A DNA stretch of 64,000 nucleotides, from positions 8,177,916 to 8,241,915 of the forward strand of contig NC_086375.1 of assembly GCF_036588685.1 (NCBI RefSeq). Reading direction: 5' to 3'. A program made the translations under genes and the position numbers. Under the pieces are notes generated by a model that worked only from the letters and a program-made list of their open reading frames with translations, had not been told where the DNA came from and did not search any database. Origin of the DNA: Mytilus trossulus (lineage: Eukaryota; Mollusca; Bivalvia; Mytilida; Mytilidae). Below are positions 21,118-34,700 of this stretch, one piece after another (the stretch's first letter is position 1; the number at the start of each line of letters is the position of its first letter).

Positions 21118-24100
21118 CTTATGCGTGTATTTAACAATGTAACATGGTCACATAACCATCATCAGATTTTGTGGGTACTTTTAATAGTTAACAAGTGTTC
21201 ATTCAGTAATGAATCCACGCAATATTGTCCCTCTTTACGGATTATAGACATTGTATACAAATTTTTAGGGAATTTATATAGTTCTTTATTATGTTGATTA
21301 TATCTTATTAATAAAATTTGAGAGTTTGAATCCATTTGGCAGCAATATTCCCGTTATATGGTTTCTCAATATCACAGGATGATTCTAACAATCTAAAACA
21401 TGCTTCTTTCATAGCTTGCTGTTCGGTGCTGAAGACCGTAATTTGACCTATAAATATTACTTTTACAAATCGTGCCATGGATAGAGAATTTTCTCATACC
21501 ACATCTTTTTATATCATCTCTATAAATGATTTTGGCTTATTCTAATATTGACATGCAGTAAGCTAACGTATGATTCTAGAAAAATATCTATTGCTGGTCA
21601 GTTAGATAGCCAAGGTTGATCACATATGGAAGAGGTAGATTGTACAGAGAAGAACATTACTAGTATATATCACAAGAGGAATATTTTTATTTCTAGCGGG
21701 TGACAGGTATTGAACCTCTAGTAAAATCAATTAGGAGGCAGAAGCTCTGATGAAGCAGATGAATACAGTAGCGCATGTATGTAGGAAGCACAATTGGGAA
21801 TGCTTTTGAGTTACATATATATGGGAGGATAGAGGGATGTATGCACCATTGATATATACAAGTTTATAAATAACTTCTTATCAAGTTATTGGAGAAAATG
21901 CATCAATTTGATTAATATGTCTGACATATAATAAAGGAGCATGTCCGTGTTGATAAAGGAAAACACATAGTTATGACAAAAAACTTATTCTCATATTTTG
22001 AAAGGCAAACAAACACAAAATATTTTGTAACATTTTATTTTTTGTCAGTATACAGATGATAACTGCCTCTATAGAATTTTCAGAGTCATATCTCACTAAT
22101 GAAAATTCGAAACTTATACAATAAAACCATGTAACAGATGAAAGTGTCATAATATATCACTAATAATAGGTACGGATGATATACTCTCCAAACATAACAA
22201 ATAGGAATTAAAGGAGATGTGAGGGGTAAACACGAAAACTTCACTTCAAGTAAATCAATCTGTCTTATCAAGTCAAAGGGTCTCATTGATGAATTTGAGT
22301 TTAACCTTTTTTTTGATAGCTGTCATATTGGTACGCAACTTGCACAAATGCCTTCATAAATCAAATTAATTGAATTGATTATAATTATCTATAGAAATAT
22401 GAATAAAAGGAGATGTGGGGTAAACACAAAACTTCACTTGAAATTAATCAAGTCTTATTAAGTCAAAGGGTCTCAATTGATGAATTTGAGTACATGATTT
22501 TTCTGTCTAATCTTGATTTCCTTAGTAATATATTTTTTTTATTTATATTCAACAAAGTTTTTAGTTGTTTGCTGTCATATCTGTGAGCAACTTGCACACA
22601 TACCGTCATAAATCAAATAAATTGGTTATAATTATCTTAACAAATGTAAAAATAAATGTTTCAAACTTATTGCATTAATCTAGGAAGGCTCTCCCATTAC
22701 AATGTTTAAATTTTCTTATCAAATAAGTCTGCCATCTAACATAACGGCCAAGGAGAATAACTCCCAACTCAAATTACATCAATGGAAAAAATCTAGACAA
22801 TATATAAATACATTTTGCTGTATAAAAGTTGTTTACCTGGGTTGTGTTCAATATTGAAGCTGTTTAATATGTACATTTTGACAAATGAAGGCATAGCTAT
22901 CCTAGCCACTCAACAAAGTTATTTTGATAGGCTAGATACATAAGATATTGTTCAACATAGATAGATAACTAAGACATGGTGGTTATATTAGATGCTATGA
23001 TATTAAATGCAACCCTGGTATAACTAAATCAAAGTGGTAAGGATGTTAAAAATAAACCAATTTAGAAATTCAACGGCCATGTTGGTCAATCATGTTTTAT
23101 ACTTAAAACCTCTTTAATATATGACAATTTGACCAATCAGAAATTCCAATTACAACTATACTTTTGAATTAGTCCATCATTATAAAACATGTTTGTAAAA
23201 TTCATTTGATAATGACAAATATTTTCTGGCATCAACTTCAAGTTGAATTTATGTGTGTAATTTTGATTACCTCAGTCCTCAGTAATATATACATATTTTT
23301 ATTTGTAACCATCCATCAAAGATTGATGCCAGCATGTACTTGCATATAATACAGATCATTTCTAATTAATAAACACATAAAATATATACATCTTTTTAAT
23401 TGTAAATGCATAGTGACAGTAATATGAGAAAATACTGTGTGGGTGTTGCACTTTTATAATTAGCAATAAAAAAAAAATTAAAAAATGATACACATGCATA
23501 TTTTCTAAAATTAAGCTTAGCAACACGAGAAGTTATATTGTGATAACTTGAGGTGCATCTTTGACTAGTTGAAAAATGATTAAATACAAAATGAATTTGA
23601 AAAATTTCAACAAAGAATCAAATGATAGCTTCAATGAGTTGAGCTTTTTTCTTAAATGCATACAAATTTGACATGAAAATAAATCAACATTGGTTAAGAT
23701 ATATAACATATATTGATGCAAAACAAAATCTTATCTTTCAAGTATTACATGAATTCAATGTGTTCTTACTGTTAAAAGGATCATATTCACTGAGTTTAAA
23801 TTACCTATTTCAAATATAATTGAAGGTTTTCTGGCAATCCATGCATGATTAGGATCTTCTTGAAATATCAAATTTAAGTTATGGTAAATTTTTCATGATT
23901 TTATCCTCATCATGAAAAGGGTGAAACCCTCCCTTAAAAAATACCAACTTTTTCTGTTTACAGAAGGCGATTCAGATATCTAGATAATTCAGACTTAGAT
24001 TAAATTGATGATTCAATTCCTTTATATTTTTTTTTTTATTTTGTAAATTTGTTCATTTGTTAAACATAACATAATAAGAAACAATCATATTGTTATGCTT

Positions 24101-25279
24101 TAGCTGATAAAGTGAAAATGATCTTTGTCTATATGATCATGATATTACCCAAAGAAAATATGCAAACACGATTTTAATAAACATCTGTCCAAAAGTGCAA
24201 GAATAAATATATATTATGTTATAGTTAACCATGTTAATATCTTACATTCCATGATGACAGTGTTTTATAAATGTTTTAAATAAGAATTTTGTTTTAATCT
24301 ATGTAATAAGCAGAAAAAAGTCTTAATGGATACTATTTATAATTAATTATCTTTAATTTTAAATAATATTATAACAACAATATGACCTACATGATTTAAA
24401 TACAAAAAAGTACCATAAGTGTTGTGTCCACCAAGTCAGAAAGTCAAACTCTTTATAATAAAAAAATGTGAGATTTAATTCTGTCATTAAAGAAAGCTTT
24501 AACACTGCTTCTTTTCATATATTTACAATTTACAATTCCTTAACATTTGCTTAATGTAACAAATTATAAAATTCAATAAAATAAAATAATTTGTCTTTCA
24601 GAATCCAAAGACTTATGAATCATTCTACCGTTCATTCACTGTATTTAAAATAACATTCACAAACATGTATACAATCTTTAGATTCAGAAACACAAATTAA
24701 GTACTGTAAATTCAGAAAATATTAAAATGTTTTTATTATTGGGAAAAAATGCAACAGATAATTACATTAATTCAAACTTGCATTTTGAATTTTGTTTATA
24801 CATGTTATATAAATTAACAGGATTTTTCTAGATATTGCAAAACGCAGTTGAGACTAAAATGGTATAATAATAATACCAATAATAAATACACGCAATAATT
24901 TCTGAATTTACAGTAATCAGCTGACATTATATTATTAAAATAGGAAGTTGGTACTTTCATAAATTCATCCCAAATTAACTCGCTATCTTTATTAAGAGTA
25001 ATTTTTGAAGACTTCAAATCATAGATGACCCATGATCTGAGTCCAAATTTATAACTTCCCTTCAATTTCTGTACAGGTAAACCAACTTATTTTTGTGAAT
25101 TCTTTATTTCACATTTAGCCATTTCTAGGCACCTTCATAATGATTTATTTTCACAATGCATTTATATGAGGATAATTCAAAATTTGACATGTTCATATCA
25201 TTTTCTGATTCACAAAAGATGAAAAATAAATCACTACCGAAAGTCAGTTGGTTTACAGTATACAATAATTGTATATAAT
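21118..25279. other. Gene-free AT-rich region downstream of FBXO28
   Basis: I find no gene. An imperfect tandem duplication lies at about 22195-22640: AAGGAGATGTG at 22211 and 22407, GTCAAAGGGTCTCA in both, then TGTCATAT at 22321 and 22573. Candidate FBXO28 poly(A) signals on the minus strand (TTTATT on the plus strand) lie near 25103-25108 and 25143-25148. Confidence 0.45.
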
Positions 25280-25737
25280 CTATGTTTTCTGTCGTTTTGT
25301 TGATGTTCTGGTCTGTCGTAATGGTTTCCTCTTGAGTGCACTCGTCGGTGAAGTTTCGGCGACCATTAGTAACCTGCTGTTCCTAGTCACATCTTTATCT
25401 TCCTTCAGTTTTGTTATTTCAGAATAAATATCCTCAAACTTTACGTCATATTCTAAAATCTTTTTATTCAGTTCATTTATTTTCTTCTGTTGTTCATTAA
25501 TAGTTTCTGTCTGATCGTTTAATTTCTTCTTTTGATTTTGAATTTTCTTCTCCTGGTCCAATGTTTTTTTACGAGTTTCTAACCAGCGATTTTTCATATC
25601 ATTTATTTCCCTTTTATACTGTGTTAGAACGACAGATTGTGATCGGAACTGACCAGTCAGTCTGGAGAGTTCATGTCTTATTGGGGGACCTCTTACCGCT
25701 GACGGTGTTGTTAAAGATATCACAGGCGACGACTGAC
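25280..25737 (-). CDS. FBXO28: FBXO28 exon 4 (coiled coil and basic tail)
   Basis: The acceptor is TTCTATTTCAG|GTCAGTCG; the split glycine codon joins cleanly to exon 3 to give SGQSSPVIS. The exon ends with the stop at 25280. Confidence 0.92.
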
Positions 25738-28700
25738 CTGAAATAGAATTAAAGTAAGCCAATAAATATATGATCTTGGGGATTGAGAGGAATATCTGGT
25801 GAAAATCAAAGTGGAATTGTTTGAGAGGTAGGTATTTTGATAGATTGTTTGGGTACAGGTTAATTAAGAAATAGAGTATTCAACAACATATAAGATTCCT
25901 AGTAGCTGGTATCTATGTCTAAAGTCCTTTTGTGAGTCAATATTTGTATGTTTTGTATTGATCTGATGAGTCAGGTCTTTTTCAACTTATTTCTATAGTT
26001 TCTGATATGTTGTGCTGTTACACCACTGTCCCAGGTCAGGTGGAGTGTTTGTTGCCAGCCAAAATGTTTTAATTGGCCACACTCTGTATGTGTCTGTCAA
26101 TAGCCAGAAGCATGTAGCTCAGTGGTTGTCTTTTGTTTCTGTAGTGTTTGTCAAACATTTTTTTGTTTGTTATTTTGAAAATATATCAGACTGTTAGTTT
26201 TGCATGTTTGAATTTCTTCACGTTTTTCATTTTTGGGTCTTTTTAAATAGCTTGCTTTGAACAACGGGTTTTGCAAATTGACAAAAGACATACAGTAACC
26301 TTTGGTTGATAACTTTAATGTTGTTTGGTCAATTGTGGAAAGTTGTCTCATTGAAGAGTGGACAACAAATCATCATTAAAGCTGGTAACAGTTGACATTA
26401 CATTTTGAAGTTTCTGTATATTCATTTTTTTTTTAAATATACACAAGGAGATCCTATATCTTGATTGTTATTTCATATCACCAATACTAACTTTATTTAC
26501 TGATAATTTCTTAATAGTGATTTTGACTGATTCTGTGTGCACTATGTATATTTGATGAGAATGTTAATGTGTAGTGTGCTTAGTCGACAATTGCAAATAC
26601 TAATTTTTAATCCCTTGTGTGTATAAATGATTTTACCTGATGTATCGGGACTACTACACGAATCATTAAAAGGATAAGGTAATGGCAGAGCAGGAAGCCT
26701 TGTTTTCAGAGTTGGTGCTATTTTCTCCTCAAAGTGTTCCATAGCCATAGAAGAAATATCTCGTAATTCTTGTAAGAACTCATGGGCCCTCGGAGGCTGG
26801 TCTGTAGTTGGTTGTTTTGTTGTTCTCTGTAAAGCTTTTAAAATCTTCAACAATTCATCAAGTACCTGTAAAATATTGTTGTTTCTCACTTTATATCCAT
26901 TGATGAAGTAAATCATATTTTTTGGTCCCCATATTAAAAATATCAATATGTCTCAACTTCTAAAGAATATCATTTTTCATAGAAATAAAACAAGAGGCTC
27001 TCAAAAGCCTGAATCGCTCACCTTGATTTTTTGGCATTTATCTCTTGTTTAAGAGTTTAAGTGTCCAATATCATCGTACATGTAGTTTGTTTTTTAAACA
27101 AATTGTGTGTGAAATTGTCCTTAAAGGGCAATAACTCTTTAAGGGGTCAATGGAGAATTTTGGTCATATAAACTTATTTGTAGATCTTACTTTGCTGAAC
27201 ATATTTACTGTTTTCTATTTTTAACCATGGTGACCATGATTTTTGACGAAACAGAAAACAAACACAAACTTTATTCTAGATACCCTAAGGATAATTCAGC
27301 TTAAGTTTGGATGCAATTGGTTCAGTAGTTTCAGGGGAGAAGATGTTTGAAATGGTTGACACCAGACAGACGATGACGGACGCCAAGAGATGGCTAAAGC
27401 TCACATTCCTTTGGAACTGTGAGCTAAAAAAGTGTGCTAGCTTTACCAATAGGTTTTATAAGTTACATATGTTTTGTTTGGTAGCATGATATGCATTATT
27501 TAACATTTTTAAACATGTCTTTCATTGTCATTTGATATGTCTTGTGCATTTTGTTGTTTTTGTAAAAATGTCATGAATGTGGTAAAATGTAGAAAACTAT
27601 TTTTAGAAATGGTGCATAATTATTCCCAATGAACATGATGAAGTTTGTCTAACATGTTCTATTAACAAACACCTTTATGATATTTTTGTTTATCACACTG
27701 GTTTAATTGTAACAAGTTTAAACCTGTTTTTCTCTAATTTGTTCATGTCAGTGTGAATTTAATATCTATCCTGAACATCCTAAACATATTATACTACATT
27801 TGTGGTATCCTACATGTATGTAGTAAAAATAGTAGACTATAGTTTATCATATTATACCTTGCCAGGTATAAAACAGCATAGGCCAGTATCGATATATCTC
27901 ATATAAGTCATACTAAGTAATGATAGACGTGTTTCTATTGCAGAAAGTATATCTACATGTCTGGCCAAAGGGTGATTTCTACGTTCCGACTCTCTTCGAG
28001 GGAGCTGGCTTTTGACTTTCTTCTGTATCTGTGAATGAAGTCTGTCTACTCTGGTAAATCCTGTATTGAGCAGAGCCTGACATCTCTTGTTGATCTGATG
28101 GCAAACCTGTTAAAATGAACAAATACAAATAAATTTAATATGCATCTTTAGCATATTTACTCTGTCAAATTAACATGATACACAGGTTTTCAGCTGGCTG
28201 TCGACTTTTATTATTAGATTTCCTTTCTCTTGGTTCCCTTTCCTGCTATCAACTTACATGTATAACTAGAGGCTCTCAAGAGCCTGTGTCGCTCACCTGT
28301 TACTGTATTTACTGATGTCAATCATCTTGGTTAGTAGGTGGGGTCATTAGACACTTTTTTTAAATAGATACCATAGTAATGATTGTGGCCACATTTAGTT
28401 TAATAAGGCCCATAATTTTAGAAAAGAAGATTTCAAGTTACAAAAATGACAAAAAGTTGTTCAAAATTGACTATAAAGGGCAATAACTCCTTAAGGGGTA
28501 CTCTTACAATTTTTATCAATTTGACTTATTTGTAGATCTTACTTTGCTGAACAAAATTGCTGTTTACAGTTTATCTCTATCTATAATAGTATTCAAGATA
28601 ATAACCAACCAGATGCTCCGCAGGGCGTAGCTTTATACGACCGCAGAGGTTGAACCCTGAACGGTTGGGGCAAGTATGGACACAACATTCAAGCTGGATT

Positions 28701-31700
28701 CCGCTCTAAATTTGGATTGTGATTAAATAGTTGACACAGCATAGGTTTCTGACACAGAATGAATGTATTCAAATGAACTTAAAAATTTTGTTTTCTCTTA
28801 GAGCAATTCACTATGCTGTTGAATATTAATCCTCTCAAAAAAATGTTTGAAGAAATTTTCTTTTATTTATGAAATTTCAAATGAGAAAAATTGAACCCAA
28901 TTTTTTAATCACATCCCCCTTTCCCTTATTCCAAAACTAATTTCAATTAAAATATTCTAATGGAGTTTGCAACAATTACTACTCATTTAAATACATCATA
29001 AAATATTAAGATGTAAAAAAACTGCTTGTTATCACTGAATGGTAAAGATTATTTAAATCTATCAGTTGGTAGTAAAAAGTGAATATACATTGTATATTGT
29101 ATATAACAAAGATTTAAGTTGATTCTGGACAAAGAAAGATAACTCCAATTAAAAAAAATTCTTGCAGATATTTCTTGCTTACTATACTGGACAAAGAAAG
29201 ATAACTCTTAATTAAAAAAAAATATTGTGAAATTAGATATTTCTTGCCATTGCACAATACTGTGCAATTGAAAAGACTTGCTATCTAAAAATCTAAGTAC
29301 ATGTTTAGATTCAGCATATCAAAGAGGTCCAAGAATTTAATTTTTGTTAAAATCAAACTTAGTTTAATTTTGGACCCTTTGCACTTTAATTTAGACCAAT
29401 TTTAAAACTGAACCAAAAATTAAGAATCTACATACACAGTTAGATTTGGCATATCAAAGAACCCCAATTATTCAATTTTTGATGAAATCAAACAATGTTT
29501 AATTTTGGACCCCGATTTGGGCCAACATGAAAACTGGGCCAATAATCAAAAATCTAAGTACATTTTTAGATTCAGCATATCAAAGAACCCCAAGGTTTCA
29601 ATTTTTGTTAAAATCAAACTAAGTTTAATTTTGGACCCTTTGGACCTTAATGTAGACCAATTTGAAAACGGGACCAAAAATTAAGAATCTACATACACAG
29701 TTAGATTTGGCATATTAAAGAACCCCAATTATTCAATTTTGATGAAATCAAACAAAGTTTAATTTTGGACCCTTTGGGCCCCTTTTTCCTTAACTGTTGG
29801 GACCAAAACTTCCAAAATCAATACCAACCTTCCTTTTATAGTCATAAACCTTGTGTTTAAATTTCATAGATTTCTATTTACTTATACTAACGCTATGGTG
29901 CGAAAACCAAGAAAAATGCTTATTTGGGTCCCTTTTTGGCCCCTAATTCCTAAACTGTAGGGACCGAAACTCCCAAAATCAATACCAACCTTCCTTTTGT
30001 GGTCATAAACATTGTGATTAAATTTCATTGATTTCTATTTACTTTAACTAAAGTTATTGTGCGAAAAGCAAGAATAATGCTTATTTGGGCCCTTTTTTGG
30101 CCCCTAATTCCTAAACTGTTGAAAATAAAACTCCCAAAATCAATCCCAACCTTTATTTTGTGGTTATAAACCTTGTGTCAAAATTTCATAGATTTCTATT
30201 AACTTAAACTAAAGTTATAGTGCGAAAACCAAGAAAATGCTTATTTGGGCCCTTTTTGGCCCCTAATTCCTAAAATGTTGGGACCAAAACTCCCAAAATC
30301 AATACCAGCCTTCCTTTTATGGTCATAAACCTTGTGTTAAAATTTCATAGATTTCTATTCACTTTTACTAAAGTTAGAGTGCGAAAACTAAAAGTATTCG
30401 GACGACGACGACGACGATGCCAACGTGATAGCAATATACGACGAAATTTTTTTCAAAATTTGCGGTCGTATAAAAACTGCGAAATTTCCTTAAAATTACC
30501 AATTTTAGGGCAGCAACCCAACAACGAGTTGTAAGATTCATCTGAAAATTTGCGAGGGGATAGATCTTATTCTGATTGACATTTAAATCTTGAAAGATTT
30601 GCCCTAAATGTCTTAGTTTTAAAGATATAAATCAAAAACTGCATTTTACCACTATGTTCTAATTTTAGACATGTCGGCCATATTGTTTAAAAGGCGGTGT
30701 CATCGGACACATTTTTTAAACTATATACCACAATGATAATTATGGCCAAGTTTGGTTTAATTTGGCCATGTAGTTTCAGAGAAGAAGATTTTTGTACAAG
30801 TTACAAAAACTGACGAAAAATTGTTAAAAATTGACTATAAAGGGCAATTACTCCTTAAGGGGTTGACTGACAATTTTGGTAATGTTGACTTATTTGTAGG
30901 TTTTACTTTGCTGTACATTATTGCTGTTTACAGTTTATCTCTATCTATAACATGTATAATAGTATTCAAGATAATAACCAAAAACTTCCAAATTTCCTTA
31001 AAATAACCAATTCAGGGGCAGCAACCTAACAACGGGTTGTCAGATTCATCTGAAACTTTCAGGGCAGATAGATCTTGACCTGATTAATAATTTAACCACA
31101 GTCAGATTTGCTCTAAATACTTTGGTTTTTGAGTTATAAGCTAAAACTGCATTTTACCCCTATGTTCTATTTTTAGCCATGGCAGCCATCTTGGTTGGTT
31201 GGCGGGGTCACTGGACGCATTTTTTAAACTAGATACCCCAATGATGATTATGGCCAAGTTTGGTTAAATTTGGCACAGTAGTTTCAGAGGAGAAGATTTT
31301 TGTAAAAGTTTACGGACGACGGACGACAGACGACGGACGCAGGACGACGGACGACGGACGCCAAGTGATGAGAAAAGCTCACTTGACCTTTCAGGTCAGG
31401 TGAGCTAAAAAGGAAAGCCAATTTCCTGTGAAAATACTGACAAGAATCACATTTTTAAGATTCGTTTTAACAGCTATTATCAATGATAATAGGATCCAGC
31501 AAATAAAACCAGGACAGCTGCACCTCATGCTGAGACACATCTTTTGGATTCTGATATACATGTAGCATGCACATGTCTAGACAGAAATTTCTTTCTATCA
31601 ATCTGGCCCTAGTCGAATCAGCCCACATTTTTATCATGTTTATGTTGATCCGGCCCAAATTTAAAATTACCAACAATAATAAATATATACTTGAAATTTA

Positions 31701-34700
31701 GTTTCCTTTATATAAATTCCTCAGAACGGCAAAATGTACCTTGAATAAGGTTGTAATAAAAACTTCACATGTACATTTTTACTTTATTACAAAAGAGGGG
31801 CAAAAGATACCAAACGGGCAGTCAATCTCATAGATCGAAAATAGACGGACAAAGCCATGGCTAAAAAAGAAAAAGACAAATGATAGTACACAAGACACAA
31901 CATAGAAAACTAGAGGCTTTAAAGAGCCTGTGTCGCTCACCTTGGTTTTTGTGAATATTAAACAAAGGACGTAGATGGATTCATGACAAAATTGTGTTTA
32001 GGTGATGGTGATGTGTTTGTTCATTTTACTTTACTGAACATTCTAGCTGCTTACAATTTTCTCTATCTATAATTAACTTGGCCCAGTAGTTTCAGAGAAG
32101 ATTTTGGTAAAAGATTACAAAGATTTACAAAAAAATGGTTAAAACTTGACTATAAACATGATAAAGGGCAATAACTCTTAAAGGGGTCAACTGACAATTT
32201 CGGTCATGTTGACTTATTTATAGATCTTCCTTTGCCAACATTTATTGCATTTTAAAGTTTATCTCTATCTATAATGATATTCAAGATAATAACCGAATAC
32301 AGCAAAATTTCCTTAAAATTACCAGTTCAGGGGCAGCAACTCAACAACAGGTTGTCTGATTCATCTGAAAATTTCAGGGCAGATATATTTTTACTTGATA
32401 AACAATTTCACTTTCATGTCAGATTTGCTTTAAATGCTTTGGTTTTTGAGTTATAAGCCAAAAACTGAATTTTTCCCCTATGTTCTATTTTTAACTGTGG
32501 CGGCCATCTTTGATGGTTGGCCGGGTCACGCCACACTTTTTTAAACTAGATACCCCAATGATAGTTGTGGCCAAGTTTGGTTTAATTTGGCCACGTTGTT
32601 TCAGAGGAGAAGATTTTTGTAAAAGATGACTAAGATCTACAACAAATGGTTAAAAATTGACTATAAAGGGCAATAACTCCTAAAGGGGTCATTTGACCAT
32701 TTCGGTCATGGTGACTTATTTGTAGATCTTACTTTGCTGAACATTATTGCTGTTTACAGTTTATCTCAATCTATAATAACATTCAAGATAATAACCAAAA
32801 ACAGCAAAATTTCCTTGAAATTGCCAATTCAGGGGCAGCAACCCAACAACGGGTTTTCCGATTCACCTGAAAAATTCAAGGCAGATAGATCTTGACCTGA
32901 TTAATAATTTAACCACAGTCAGATTTGCTCTAAATACTTTGGTTTTTGAGTTATAAGCCAAAAACTGCATTTTACCCCCTATGTTCTATTTTTAGCTGTG
33001 GCGGCCATCTTTGTTGGTTGGCCAGGTCACGCCACACTTTTTTTAAACTAGATACCCCAATGATAGTTGTGGCCAAGTTTGGTTTAATTTGGCCATGTTG
33101 TTTCAGAGGAGAAGATTTTTGTAAAAGATGACTAAGATCTACAACAAATGGTCAAAAATTGACTATAAAAGGCAATAACTCCTAAAGGGGTCATTTGACC
33201 ATTTCGGTCATGGTGACTTATTTGTAGATCTTACTTTGCTGAACATTATTGCTGTTTACATTTTATCTCTATCTATAATAATATTCAAGATAATAACCAA
33301 AAACAGCAAAATTTCCTTAAAATTACCAATTTAGGGGCAGCAACCCAACAACGGGTTGTCTGATTCACCTGAAAATCTCAGGGCAGATAGATCTTGAACT
33401 GATGAACAGTTTAACACCTGTCAGATTTGCTCTAAATGCTTTGGTTTTTGAGTTATAAGCCAAAAACTGCATTTTACCCCTATGTTCTATTTTTATCCGT
33501 GGCGGCCATCTTGGTTGGTTGGCGGGTTCATGCCACACAATTTTTAAACTAGATACCCCAATGATGATTATGGCCAAGTTTGGATTAATTTGGCCCAGCA
33601 GTTTCAGAGGAGAAGATTTTTGTAAAAGTTAATGACGACGGACGCCAAGTGATGAGAAAAGCTCACTTGGCCCTTTGGGCCAGGTGAGCTAGAAATAAAG
33701 ACTAAGCAACACAAACCCCACTAAAAACTGGGGGTGATCTAATTAGGTGCTCCAGAAGGGGAAGCAGATCCTGCATCAATTATTCATTATTGTGTTCATG
33801 GTGTTATGGGGCCTGATTGGCTTGGGGCCAGAATTACTAAGGCATGATTCATCTCAAGGTATCAGAATAGTTTGAGTCTAGATCACTCTATTTCTGTCAT
33901 AATAGATATAGAAAGATGTGGTGTGAGTGCCAATGAGACAACTCTCCATCCAAATAACAATTTAAAAATTAAACCATTATAGGTTAAAGTACGGCCTTCA
34001 ACACAGAGCCTTGGCTCACACCGAACAACAAGCTATAAAGGGCCCCAAAATTACTAGTGTAAAACCATTCAAACGGGAAAACCAACGGTCTAATCTATAT
34101 AAACAAAACGAGAATAAGTTTATTAACATGATTAAAGATCACATTTCCTGTACCAGGAAATATGACAGCTTGAAGTCTGTGACATCACATGCCCAACAAT
34201 GACGTCACACTATATATATATATAACCATTACATTTGAGAGCCATTGAATATTAAATTTTTACATGTATTGCAGTGTTTAATCTTCAGTCTTTTATTTGA
34301 AAGGGATACAGCAATGATGAAAAGGCTTACATAAATTAAAAACTGGACACATCATACATGTCATATGTGTTCCTCCGACAGCAAGAAGGTTGAATACACT
34401 GCACATGTACATTGTACCAGAAAATTTATGTGTCTTTAGGATGCATCTTTAAACCCCTTCAAAAAAAGTAATCAAAGAGCAGATTGCTCTGAGGGATACG
34501 ATTGCCATTGTTTCATTGACACATGTATACATGTAGCTGGATCATATTATTTTCAAAACTAAGTCAACTGCACATGTAAAATATAGAAATCTGAATAGTT
34601 ACAAAATGGTCAATCCCGGATAAAAGTGTACGAACAATGTACTTAGGCCTATTGTGTTTTATTTTTGTACTATTAATTCCAAGTTTACTTTCCACAGCAG

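Noticed and set aside
14526-33694. CRISPR-like regular repeats
   Set aside because: The periodic units are 147-500 bp tandem repeats without unique spacers in a eukaryotic context.
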